A stretch of DNA of 26,165 nt, taken from the NCBI GenBank assembly GCA_003427395.1, contig BFEA01000008.1:4124445-4150609 (forward strand), given 5' to 3'. Made by a program: the position numbers and the translations under genes. How positions within the stretch are numbered: the stretch's first letter is position 1; each line of letters starts with the position of its first letter. The notes under the pieces were generated by a model. That model was given only the letters and a program-made list of their open reading frames with translations. It did not search any database and was not told the origin of the DNA. This document shows positions 1-9,066 of the stretch, one piece after another. Source of the stretch: Chara braunii (taxonomy: Eukaryota; Streptophyta; Charophyceae; Charales; Characeae).

Positions 1-74
<74 letters not shown>
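1..74. repeat. (GA)n microsatellite at window edge
   Basis: Uninterrupted GA dinucleotides run from the first base to about position 74. Together with the (CT)n tract at the other end, this suggests the sequence is bounded by microsatellites that stopped assembly. Confidence 0.97.
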
Positions 75-76
<2 letters not shown>

Positions 77-207
77 TTCGATGGATTCATTGCGCGACGT
101 GGCGGGCAACAGGTAAGTCTCCAAGGGCGCGGCTTCACGCAACTTCCATCGAAAGGATGAGCAAAAAAGATCGAATCTTCCTCTAGAACGTTGAAGATTC
201 ACTACTA

Positions 208-232
208 TACACACACACACACACACACACAC
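208..232. repeat. (AC)n microsatellite
   Basis: A pure AC dinucleotide run of about 25 bp lies immediately before the (CAAT)n arm of the inverted microsatellite. Confidence 0.95.
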
Positions 233-233
233 C

Positions 234-274
<41 letters not shown>

Positions 275-307
275 CCAAGCCAATCAAGATCTTGATTGGT
301 TTGGCTA

Positions 308-346
<39 letters not shown>

Positions 347-392
347 TGATTGCTTGATTGCTTGCTTGCTTGATTGATTGATTGATTGATCG
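233..392. repeat. Inverted tetranucleotide microsatellite pair, (CAAT)n then (TTGA)n
   Basis: About 42 bp of CAAT repeats (233-274) is followed by a core whose centre, 281-298, is a perfect 18-bp palindrome (CAATCAAGATCTTGATTG). A complementary TTGA/ATTG tract follows from about 307 to 345 and degenerates to 392. The two tracts can pair with each other, so the block can form a long hairpin or cruciform. The AGATCT core sits at the symmetry axis. Confidence 0.9.
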
Positions 393-478
393 ATTTTTTT
401 TTTTTTCTATTTAATTTTTTTTTTCACATATAAAAAACGGCCCTTCCAAATTTTTCATTTTTTTTTTTTTTTTTGACA
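393..478. repeat. T-rich low-complexity tract
   Basis: Runs of T near 394-406, 413-424 and 457-474 are separated by short AT-rich sequence. No coding potential is visible. They could be poly(A) tails of minus-strand retroposons, but no recognisable element body adjoins them. Confidence 0.6.
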
Positions 479-479
479 G

Positions 480-635
480 GCCGACAGCGGCCGACGTGTG
501 CAGGCCACGCGCGCGCTCGAATTGTGAGGGTGCGCGCCCACCAGGGCGTGGCTCGGCCGCGCGGCCTAGGCCGCGCACCCGCGGCCTAGGATCCTGGCCG
601 CGGACTCGGATCCTGCGGCCGCGGCCGAGGGTGCC
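480..635. other. GC-rich palindrome-dense block
   Basis: This block is strongly GC-rich compared with its flanks. Positions 559-576 are a perfect 18-bp palindrome (GCGCGGCCTAGGCCGCGC). The unit GCGGCCTAGG recurs at 561 and 581, and a GCGGCCGC octamer lies near 615. No coding sense was found. It directly precedes the head of the retroposon at 642-1117 and could be its 5' end or the insertion target. Confidence 0.55.
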
Positions 636-641
636 ACGTAG

Positions 642-1117
642 CTGTAACCTGCTGATGCAGGAGCGTGACGCTTGGTAAAGAGATCTGGGGATGCTTTGGG
701 GGGGCATCCCAAGGGACAGCCAAGGTTTGCTGCAAAGATGACGCTGGTCGGAGCTGGGGCGAGTTGTGTTGCCCTGTAACCCAGCAGGGTGGGGGGATGA
801 GGCCTGGAAGAATTCACCAGGGAGTAAGACTGTGTGGGAAAGTCTAAGAAGGGATGGTTAGGGATCCTGAGGGTTGTGAGCTTTCGTAGGACCTTAGTGG
901 CAGCCTATTGCATGTGTAGTTCCTAATTAGGTCATTAGATATTCACAGACTGATCTCAGTCGAAGCCGGGTAATGCCCCCGGTATCTCAAATGATCTCAA
1001 TGTTCTCAATGATCTGTACAATTTGATATGGGACGCTGGGCCCGGTTCCCAGCACGTGCTGCTCCCCACGAATAAACTGGAGCAATTGTTTAAAAAAAAA
1101 AAAAAAAAAAAAAAAAA
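642..1117 (+). mobile_element. Non-coding poly(A)-tailed retroposon, copy A
   Basis: The head (642-950) is clearly homologous, in inverted orientation, to 15690-15985. Shared stretches include the CTGTAACC and AGAGATCTGGGGA words and the CCGGGTAATG-CCCCGGTATCT junction near 965-990. The head contains a degenerate internal duplication: a CTGTAACC-type word occurs near 645 and near 773. The tail (1010-1091) carries the conserved 3' hairpin and ends in an A-tract at 1092-1117. There is no ORF of its own, so this is a non-autonomous element expected to depend on a LINE reverse transcriptase. The 5' limit is uncertain because the GC-rich block upstream may belong to it. No target duplication was found. 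Confidence 0.75.
1035..1053 (+). other. Conserved 3' stem-loop, copy A
   Basis: The sequence GCTGGGCCCGGTTCCCAGC folds as a perfect 6-bp stem (1035-1040 with 1048-1053) around a 7-nt loop. It lies about 40 bp before the poly(A) tract. The overlapping CAGCACGTGCTG (1050-1061) is itself a perfect 12-bp palindrome, so an alternative fold exists. Confidence 0.8.
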
Positions 1118-1141
1118 GTTGCGCCCAAAATATATATATAT

Positions 1142-1885
1142 AAAAAAAAAAGGAATCCCTGTGATTTTTGCAGGGGATTTTAACGCCGTCCGGAACAGAC
1201 ATTTGGACCACAGACACATTCCTAGTTCAAACCCTGCTTACATTGAAAAGGATGAGATAATAGTGGCTAAGCTTTGTCAGTCGCTTAGCCTCTTTCATTC
1301 ATTTAGATGGCTTAATCCCACCAAAAGGAACTTTACCTTTTTAAAAAAAGGTCAGACTGAGTCTGAGTTGGGTTCTAAGTCGCGTATTGATCCCATCCTA
1401 AAGTCTGGAGAATTACAGGGGGCTTTACAATTTGCTAAAATATTCCTGACGTACAACCCTTTCCAAGGGTTGGATATGTGTTGTTGTGTTGTGAATGTTG
1501 TCATTAAAAAAAAAAATTGATCAAGGTGAAGGTTTTTATACATTAAACACTTCTCATCTAAAAATTGACGAATTCATTTATTTTCTCAAAGATGTGTGGT
1601 CCTTTTGGCGTGACCAAAAGACATGCATCCAAGATGATATAACATGGTTCAATAACGGTCTAGCTTTTTTAGGTCGCGAATATAATGAATATTCTAAAAT
1701 TATGGTCCAACAAAGATATTAAAAAAAAAACATTACCGATGTTATGAATTCAAGAAATTGAACAACTGTTAAAAGAAAATGACTCTGAGGATAAGGAAGT
1801 CTTAGAAACTTTATCCCAAGAACTTAAAGACTTGGAATTCTCAAAACCAATTGTTGTCTCAAATGAAGCAGTAATAATTGAAAAG
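1142..1885 (+). pseudogene. LINE ORF2 fragment: AP-endonuclease C-terminal half and linker to RT (broken)
   Basis: The translation from about 1145 contains the endonuclease signature GDFNAV (1173-1190). About 70 residues later comes SRIDPIL, matching the S-R-I-D-Y/F-I-L metal-binding end of LINE AP-endonucleases. The reading frame shifts at the A-run 1505-1516 and again at 1722-1732. The next frames read FYTLNTSHL, then a hydrophobic-acidic stretch, then QEIEQLLKEN, typical of the ORF2 linker before the reverse transcriptase. Homology fades near 1885 with no RT domain. The N-terminal half of the endonuclease is also absent. The fragment starts just after the poly(A) tail of retroposon A, which probably inserted into it or beside it. 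It is a dead remnant. The family is plant L1-like by domain order; the exact clade was not determined. Confidence 0.82.
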
Positions 1886-3538
1886 ATAACATATGTCACA
1901 TGATATGTGTCGTGCTTGGGTTGATACCTTCTTGAAAAGCGAATAGTGCACGACCCCTGCTCGCAGCGGATTACTATATTTTTGTAAACTCGCGAGAAAA
2001 GCACTCTACCAGGCATGACGAATGAAGCAAGATATCATACCCCTCTTGCTTGTCTGTGTCACCACTTACAAAGCCGACACGGTCTTGTGAATAGAGGGGG
2101 GAAACAAAGTGGTACGGGCGTCAAAGAGAGTGAATGAGCGTGAGGCGAGGCATGAGTGCATAAGGAAAGGAGGCGTAAATGAAGTAACATCTGCCCCCCT
2201 TGATCTAAGAGAGCTTAGGCGTGTTTGAATGACGAGGGTGAAGTGATCCAGATATCAGGAAACGGAGAGGCGGAGAACGCGAGTAAGAACGAAAAGGATG
2301 TTTTGGCGCAATTTCTCTGGATCACGGTAGAGCTGCGGCGTTGTTTAGTGACCAGCTGTGCTGACAAAGAAGCGCGTGCAAAAGAGAGAAAGAAGACCGT
2401 TCAAGGAAAAAAATTCATTTGTGTGAGGGAGACAGGGACTAAGGGGAAGCCTCGTTCTCAGCGAGACCACACTCTTGTGATCTCGTGGTGCAGATTAATT
2501 AAGCGCTCGCTCTCTGAATCAACGATGAAGCAAACTGATGCGTGATCTTTGAAGGGATAGAATGGAAGTCTCCGACTGAGATACAAAGGGAAGAAGTGGA
2601 AGGTCGAGGTGTCAGATAAGGGAAAGGAGGAAACAGTGTTCAAGCCTCACCGATCGTGATACACTTCGCATTTGCAAAAAAATAAAAATTTACATGTTAG
2701 CCAAATACACGACAGGTAACAAGTATCATCTCATGGTCTTGCAATAGACTATTTCCTAGCATCTCATTGATGAGAGCTCGAGATGAAGCCTTCTGTGTAC
2801 TCCGGCGGAAGAGAATGATATGATATTGTTGCATATACTATGGGGAACCTCGTACGCTTTCCCTTGATGTAAAACTTATCGAAATCCTGAATTCATCAAG
2901 TCGAGCAGGTAACTTGCCATTGTCCTTCTTTCACTCGTTTGATAGAAAGTTGAACACAGTTTAGTTAAGCTCAAAGTTCGGACTTCAAGAGAGTTTAATT
3001 TGTCTTGATCTTACATTGAGATTTGTAGACGCTTGGAATGAGCATCTATGACCTAGCATTCAATTGGGAGTCTGCGAACGGAACAACTCCTCAGTGGTCA
3101 CCGCGCTGTGCCAGCGTGCATCAACAGTCAAATCCATTTCAATTTATTGTTATTAATATTATGATTTTTATTATTCACATCCCTATGTATGTTCCGAAGA
3201 TGAACTCTGGGAGAAAAGTTAGGACAACGTTGGTGAGTGTGTGTCCGTTCAAGTTCGAGAGAGAGAGGAAAAAAATCAAAGAGTGTGAGTAGGTGTTTTT
3301 TTTTTTGTTCACCTACTACCCTAAAACCTTGTCAGGTTCACTCCGAGGGGATGGTATGATTAGCAGCTACTCGTGTGCTCAAGTGAAGGGGTGTGAACTT
3401 GTAAGAGAGGAAGTTTCGGTTGGTAAAGGGGCAACGCGGAAGTGTGAAAGTGACGTGGGGGTTGAACAGTAACAAAACTTTGAGCGTAGTGACTGATTCT
3501 CGGAATGAAGTTGAGAACTTAGTGTATACACATGATAG
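1886..3538. other. Unassigned DNA
   Basis: Both strands show only short ORFs (up to 106 codons, at 2225-2545) without recognisable domains. Local composition is AG-rich on the plus strand between 2080 and 2640. I see no RNA gene and no clear element ends. It may be degraded transposon sequence or unique intergenic DNA. Confidence 0.5.
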
Positions 3539-3628
3539 AGAGGATGGATAAAAGAGAGAGTGAATGACTCAGCGTGAAGCACTAGAGGATGGATAAAAGA
3601 GAGAGTGAATGACTCAGCGCGAAGCACT
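3539..3628. repeat. 45-bp tandem duplication
   Basis: Two adjacent 45-bp units (3539-3583 and 3584-3628), each starting AGAGGATGGATAAAAGAGAG and ending GAAGCACT, differ at one base (T or C within CAGCG[T/C]GAAG). The near identity implies a recent duplication. Confidence 0.95.
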
Positions 3629-4131
3629 GTTTCCCGCGTAACGGTTCAAATATGACTGGATCGGATTGGATACCTCCCCTTGTTCTATCAAGGATTTCTT
3701 TGAGCTTATATTTGCAATTATAATATATGATGCCTCCAAAAACCAGACATTACAAGACGAAGCCACAGTTAGGTGACTAACAAAAAGAGCTAAGACAATC
3801 AATCTGGCTCATGCTGTCTATCGGACGTGTTACTAATGACATTATGTGCATCACTCTCAATGAAGTAGGGCACAAATTATTCAATGAGAAAGTCTATACC
3901 GACAGCCATCACCCCTCGGATTACAAATAAATAGAGCAATCAACAAGGAGGTGCTGCTGGTTGACGAGTTGCTAACCTTCGGTCTCGCCCTCGTATCATC
4001 AAGCCTGAAGGATTGTTGTTTCATACCTATTATCGTTCAATGGATAAATTTTCCCCAAAGCTCAAACTCGAATTGAGTAAAACAAATATCGAACACTGAA
4101 GTTGGGCTGCTGTGGTGTTGCTACAATTGTC
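3629..4131. other. Unassigned DNA
   Basis: No ORF with recognisable domains, no tRNA-like fold and no element ends are visible. Composition is AT-rich and ordinary. Confidence 0.5.
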
Positions 4132-4547
4132 ATACAGATTGTTGGGATGCTTCCAAACTTTCGGGTAAATTATAGGAGTGTTTTAGAGGGTCGTTCAAAT
4201 CTGAGCTATGCCTTTGAGGTTTCATATTAATACCAAAATTATCCCTTGCAATTGAAGTCCTTACTTGAATCCCTACTGCTAACCAGTAATAAACCCTCAG
4301 ACAATTAAACGATGGTGTCTTGATCTATCCATTGATGCGGACTCCAAATTAAAGAGGAGTTGTAAGGCTTGGATACAGATTGTTCGGATGCTTCCAAGCT
4401 TTCGAGTAAATTATAGGAGTGTTTTAGAGGGTCATTCAAATCTGAGCTATGCCTTTGAGGTTTCATATTAATACTAAAAGTTTCGCTTGCAATTGAAGTC
4501 CTTTCTTGAATCCCTACTGCTAGCCAATAATAAACCCTCAGACAATT
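4132..4547. repeat. 175-bp direct duplication with 241-bp period
   Basis: Positions 4132-4306 and 4373-4547 align without gaps and differ at scattered positions (for example GGGTAAATTA or CGAGTAAATTA-type changes near 4165 and 4406). Both end in CCCTCAGACAATT. A 66-bp spacer (4307-4372) separates them and is not repeated a third time. Confidence 0.92.
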
Positions 4548-5905
4548 TTTGGTGTATGGTAAAATTGTATCTGCTTTGATATTCTGTGAGCATGACCTTT
4601 AGCTCGGGCTCGACTTGGATCTCAGGACCAAAATCAACCTGAAGGATCTTATAGTAGATCGGTGGGCTAGACATCTAAATGTCCCATTGAATTCTCTATC
4701 ACCCATTAAATGGTTTTAAGGGACAAACTTTAAGTCCAAACCGGTCAAAACTGCCTCACTCCAATGGCAGATTACCCACCGCCGCCTGCCCACAAATGCA
4801 TGGCTCATTGACCACACCCACCTGGAACAGAAAGGTTTGGGCCTCCCCTGGTGTCTGGCTTGCAAAGAAGGTTTTTCTTCTCGGAAGGTTGATGAGACCA
4901 TAGAACATTTTTTTTTGCAATGCCCGACTTCAATAGTGACGTGGCGTGTGTGGGTTCGGATCTGGAACCAGCTAGTGATTGGCCGTGGGAATGGAGAGTC
5001 TTGCTAACCGGTCATTGGACTACCCAAACCTCGACCTTTACGGCTAATCTATTCAAGACCGAGAGGGACGCAGTCCTATGGGCCATATGGCGCCGCAGAT
5101 GCACCCTAGCACTTGAAGGCGCTCATGTGGAACGTGGCGAAATGATGGAAATGATTAAAGACATAATAGAAACAACAATCAAAGCCCAGTGGAGGAAAAC
5201 TGTGCAAACAATGATGACTCTCACAAAAAGAGCAGACATTGTCCACCAATTACATGAATTCTGCATGGACTGGCTGGGGGGGGGAACAGGGAGGATGGAT
5301 AGCGAAGATTCAGTGGGATGGCCGGCACCTGGAAGGCAACGATCGGTTGGATACATCGCAGAAAAAATATCGATTGATCTTCCACGATTGGACTGTAATC
5401 CCTGATAACATCCCACTCCCCCCTGCCTCTGAATTCCCTGATCTCTTTCCCTTACCCAGTAATGTCTTGATGGAATTGAGCTGGCATGGCCGTGACGCAG
5501 GGCAACCCTCCCAATAGTGTGTTTTGTGAACCTGCCATGATGGATAAGGGTATAGGGAGGATTGATAATCTGACCCAGTCGCCCGCTGGGAGAAGAACCA
5601 GCCTCCTCGTCCCCTTGTACATCATACGGGTCCACCGAGAACACGACTGGGACTCGGTGCCCTTGCTTGCAAAGGAGAACGAAGCAGGGATGAACGACGG
5701 TGGCAGGCCTTTGTTGACTCCTGCACAAGAAGTCTAGGGCTAGTTTTTTAGCAGTAGATCTGGAGCCTGCCGCTAGGGCGAAGAGGTTTCCTCCCCTCAA
5801 CAACCTGCACAGTCAATCCTCTGGTATCCAGAGCAATCAATGCTGGCAGGTTCAAGACCACTTAACTTCTCTGGATTATATCCATTCTGCAATCTGTAAA
5901 GAGAC

Positions 5906-5924
5906 GCTGGACCCGTTTTCCAGT
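5906..5924 (+). other. Conserved 3' stem-loop, copy E (LINE)
   Basis: GCTGGA pairs with TCCAGT (one terminal G-U wobble) around the loop CCCGTTT. The innermost pair is A-U where copy A has G-C, a compensatory difference. Confidence 0.8.
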
Positions 5925-5966
5925 AGGTGATGCTCCCCACCAATAGACAGGAGCCTCCCTCTGGGT

Positions 5967-6000
5967 GCTAGTGGTGTCTGGCTCGCTCAGCACCACTAGC
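5967..6000 (+). other. Second 3' UTR hairpin of the LINE
   Basis: GCTAGTGGTG (5967-5976) and CACCACTAGC (5991-6000) form a perfect 10-bp stem with a 14-nt loop, 22 bp before the poly(A). Counterparts are at 19632-19665 (minus) and 22270-22303 (plus). It is absent from the retroposon tails of copies A and B. Confidence 0.75.
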
Positions 6001-6047
6001 CCTACAGGGGTGTGTGTTTACAAAAAAAAAAAAAAAAAAAAAAAAAA

Positions 6048-6894
6048 GTTGGCACTGGCGCAGCTATGGCTGCCCTTCTTTCAACCAGCGCTCAACTCTC
6101 TCTTATCCCTCTCTGGCACTGCCTTCAAACATAGTGCTGCTCCTCGCAACTAGAGCATAAGTGCCTCAGCACTTCCGCACTTTTGTGCGAATGAGTATCT
6201 GCCCAATGGGGAGGCTAGCCAGTCCTTCGTAGTGCTGGACTGGTCTGGCGTGGTCTGCATCCGGCCTCCAACTGCCTGGGACTCCAGCCCAGTACCTGTT
6301 GTTGCAAAGTTTGTGTCCCAGTATCCTTTCCCATGGTCTGCTGCTGCTTTGGCCGACGGGCCTGTCTTTTGGACTCCTGGTCTGAGTCGGATTTGACCCT
6401 TGGGACTGTGACTGGTCTGGGACTGTGACCTTTGACTTATTGCCGAACAGACATGTCCCTGTCTCAGTCCTAAAATTGAGCCCAGTACCTGTTCGTCCAG
6501 GACCTGACTGTGACGGCACTGGTGCAGTTCGATCCTGACCAACTTTTTGACGAAAGCGACAGTCAATGTGACGGATCCGATGCGGAGAGTCGGCCTCCGC
6601 ATCTACGGCATTGCAGACAGAACCATCCGGATCCTGTCCTACCCCCGCCGGAAGAGGATGCAGCATGTGCTCTGGATTTGGGCAAGGAATTACGTGAGAG
6701 CCTCATCACACACGTGTGGCATCCCATCCACGGACATCCACGACCGAACCCTCGGGGACGTTGATGGCCGACTGCCTCGTCTACGGAGTAGACATTGCTT
6801 CATTTGCTGCTGCTCCTTTTCTTTTTTAATTTCACAAGACGGGGAGAGTTGGGTTTTCCAACTTTCTAAATCATGATATGGCATTACTAGGATT

Positions 6895-6897
<3 letters not shown>
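6048..6897. other. Unassigned DNA with short degenerate repeats
   Basis: The words CCCAGTACCTGTT (near 6291 and 6483) and GGGACTGTGAC (near 6402 and 6420) recur. Overlapping ORFs of 84-166 codons on both strands show no domain I recognise, and their codon content looks like chance in GC-balanced DNA. No RNA gene or element ends were identified. Confidence 0.45.

Positions 6898-6977
<80 letters not shown>
6898..6977. repeat. (CT)n microsatellite
   Basis: About 80 bp of uninterrupted CT dinucleotides. Confidence 0.97.
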
Positions 6978-6979
<2 letters not shown>

Positions 6980-7692
6980 CGTAGGCAAGCGACATCCGCA
7001 GGACAGCACAATACTCGAGGAGAGGAAGAGCATGCGCCTTTTCATAGGTATGGAGTCTATGGACCGCTGGCACACCACTTCAACACGCGTCGGTTTGTTT
7101 GTTTGTTTTTCCTTTCCTTTTTTTTTTTTTTTTTTCGCAGCCAGGTTTATGTGGTTTATTGCCCTTTTGTTTCGTTCTGTTTTTGGGATTATTGGGGCTG
7201 TTGTTGAATGAAGACAGCACACACACGGCCAGCAGGATCACTATTCGAGGTGTTGCCCTACCTCGACGACGGGTCGGTCTCAGTACCGGTGTCAGCTCCC
7301 TGGGTGGGCCGTGAACCTCTACGGTTCTACCTGCCATGACCCCAACCAGTATTTCGAGGACGGCGTTTCCTTGCTGCATCGCCCCCGCCACATGCGGGCA
7401 GCCATCATGGCAGCGCCATCAGCACTTGCTCGAGCAAGCGTGGTGGCAGCCCGGTCCAAACCCTCGCACACTGCCCTCGTCGAATCCCCTATAGCCCATG
7501 CCACACCGTGCATGGAGGGCGCGGATTCCCCCCCACATGCTCTCCCAGTTGTCTTCGTCGACCCATCGAAAGCATCTGTCCACGCACCTTCGGATACGCC
7601 CTCACTTCTCTCTCTCTCTCTCTCTCTCCCCCTCTCAATTCCTCCAATGGCATGGTATTGTCACATCTTACCGACGCCTTCAACCTGTACCA
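6978..7692. other. Unassigned DNA with pyrimidine tract and short (CT)n
   Basis: A (GTTT)n-like stretch and a long T-run (7092-7135) end in TTCGCAG at about 7140, formally a good 3' splice-site context on the plus strand, but no exon-like frame follows. A second short (CT)n lies at 7606-7629. The segment lies just downstream of the Myb-like relic on the minus strand and may include its 3' UTR. Confidence 0.45.
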
Positions 7693-9033
7693 CTACATGG
7701 CATCCCACATCTCCTTTTCAAACGTTAGGGAGACTCCCAACTTCCTCCCTTCTTCAGTCGTTATGTCGAAATAGGACGGCTTTCCGGATCCCTCGCACGC
7801 ATCGCGGATCTCCCTTACCTTCTTCACAAGCTCTGACCACTTCTTCCAGCAATCCTCCCCAGTCCTCAAGTATCCCTCCTCTCTCATTTGGTCGGCGGTC
7901 CACTCCCATCTTCTGCATCTCGTCATGTGGCGCCGAGGACCTTCCGCATCAGCCATAAGAGCGTTGTCCTCAGCACATACCAATTATACCATGGCGAGGC
8001 TCAGCTCCACTCTCTCCTCCAATGTCCAAGGCCTGTTCTTCTTCGGGGAAGAAGTCGATCTCGCCCCCTTCTGCAGCGGTCCACTCGCAGCTGCCACGTT
8101 ATTGCCTGCCTGTCGTCCCTCGGAAAAGTCACCGACAGTGAGTGGCACTGGTCCTGCACTACTGACCACGGAACCTTCTAGACTATCACCCCCATCCTCC
8201 AACCCGTCCCCTCCATACTCCCAATTTTCATCACCCATGTCGTGCGTGTACTCTTGTGCTGTTTTGTTCCTGCATTCCCCCCCAAGAGCAGGAACTTCCC
8301 TGCTTGGCGGGCTGGGCATGCCATGACCGGATGTGCCATCCGTTCCTCTCACCTCACCATCAACCGCCGCTGTCCGCAGGTGACCCTCAGTCTGCGTTCG
8401 GACGTGTGTCAACCCAGCCCCCACCCCGCCGGCAGTTGCATGCCCTTCGAAATGACGCGCACCGCTACTCTGATGTGAACGAACCTGCATCGACTGTCGT
8501 TCGGATAGGGGTCATGGAAACACCTCACAGGATCTCTGTTCCCCCCCCCCTTCTGAGCTGACGATGGCGAGAGGGCCGGCATCATCGGGGGCCGTTGGTG
8601 GGACCCCGGCGGGACTGGGGACTGATCTGGGGAACCCCGCACTCGCACATCCACGGGACTTGACCCTCCCCGATGATCGTATGAAAGGTACAGCCTATGT
8701 CCGTGGTGTTTGCTGGCACAAAATCTATGCCCTGTCTCAGGCTGTCTGGTGATGTCCGCCACCGACATTTGAGCAGCGCCAGATGCGGACGCCTGGGTGT
8801 ACCTGCCGCCATTGTGCTGAAATTGGGTACCGATAGCTTCAGAATACAGAACGCCGGCCCCTTGCTGTGACAAGTAGCTCCACGACGAGGGTGGAACACA
8901 TCCGTCGAAGTTCGAACCTCCGTTGTGCAGATTCGCTCCCCTCACCCCCCGCTTCGTGATAGTTGCACGACCCCGCCACATCAGCGTTCAACTCATCAGT
9001 GAAACTGCGTCCATCCATGGCTGCACCCCACAC
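7693..9033 (-). pseudogene. Myb/SANT-like (trihelix-type) DNA-binding protein relic
   Basis: On the minus strand one frame runs from 8490 to 7693 (266 codons) with a single internal TAA at 7984-7986. Before the stop is a low-complexity Gly/Asp/Ser segment, then a basic patch and PWTLEERVELSLAM (helix 1). After it come RRWEWTADQM (helix 2), DCWKKWSELVKKVREIRD (helix 3 and extension) and a C-terminal FEKEMW. The spaced tryptophans and the CxKKW motif fit Myb_DNA-bind_4 / trihelix folds, which bind DNA. Such domains occur in plant nuclear factors and as accessory proteins of PIF/Harbinger transposons. Upstream frames (8981-8409 and 9033-8839) read Gln/Ser-rich N-terminal-like sequence, separated by frameshifts at C-runs 8542-8551 and 8947-8953. 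Homopolymer shifts plus one stop suggest a pseudogene or sequencing errors. No Harbinger transposase was found nearby. Confidence 0.68.
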
Positions 9034-9066
9034 CTGACCACGCCGCTGCCAAGAAGTACAACGGAT

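Larger units (their letters stand above)
4690..6047 (+). pseudogene. 5'-truncated LINE, 3' end: zf-RVT zinc ribbon, C-terminal domain, 3' UTR and poly(A)
   Basis: From about 4735 the plus strand reads SLQWQITHRRLPTNAWL, the typical entry to the zf-RVT domain of plant LINE ORF2. A zinc-ligand set follows: CLAC, then EHFFLQC about 20 residues on. A frameshift near 4960 moves the frame to DWPWEWR, AIWRRR, an EGAH segment, IKDIIET and FCMDWL, and another shift occurs at the G-run 5275-5282. This C-terminal block is closely related to the minus-strand copy at 20640-20300, and the 3' UTRs also align (compare 5755-5870 with 19880-19780). The element ends with the conserved hairpin (5906-5924), a second hairpin (5967-6000) and a 26-A tail (6022-6047). 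Endonuclease and RT are absent, as expected from 5' truncation during target-primed reverse transcription. Confidence 0.87.

Noticed and set aside
1023-1144. N-terminal part of a 165-codon ORF spanning the poly(A) and the endonuclease fragment
   Set aside because: The start lies in the retroposon tail and the frame passes through the A-tract. Only the part after about 1145 is LINE-derived.
2080-2660. Possible LTR or internal retrotransposon sequence around the CTGCCCCCCTTGATCT word
   Set aside because: No TG...CA-bounded direct repeats, primer-binding site or polymerase domain could be found.
5123-5803. 226-codon minus-strand ORF
   Set aside because: It is antisense to the LINE C-terminal domain, whose plus-strand translation matches a second copy at 20640-20300. 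The minus frame has no domain.
7092-7140. Polypyrimidine tract ending in CAG as a 3' splice site
   Set aside because: No upstream 5' splice site or flanking exon-like coding frame on the plus strand supports an intron.
6690-7222. ORFs on both strands with long Arg-Glu or Leu-Ser dipeptide runs
   Set aside because: They are translations of the (CT)n microsatellite and not genes. The same applies to the frames over 11970-12306.
7311-7958. 215-codon plus-strand ORF
   Set aside because: It is antisense to the Myb/SANT-like domain and contains a low-complexity Ser/Leu run from the CT repeat.
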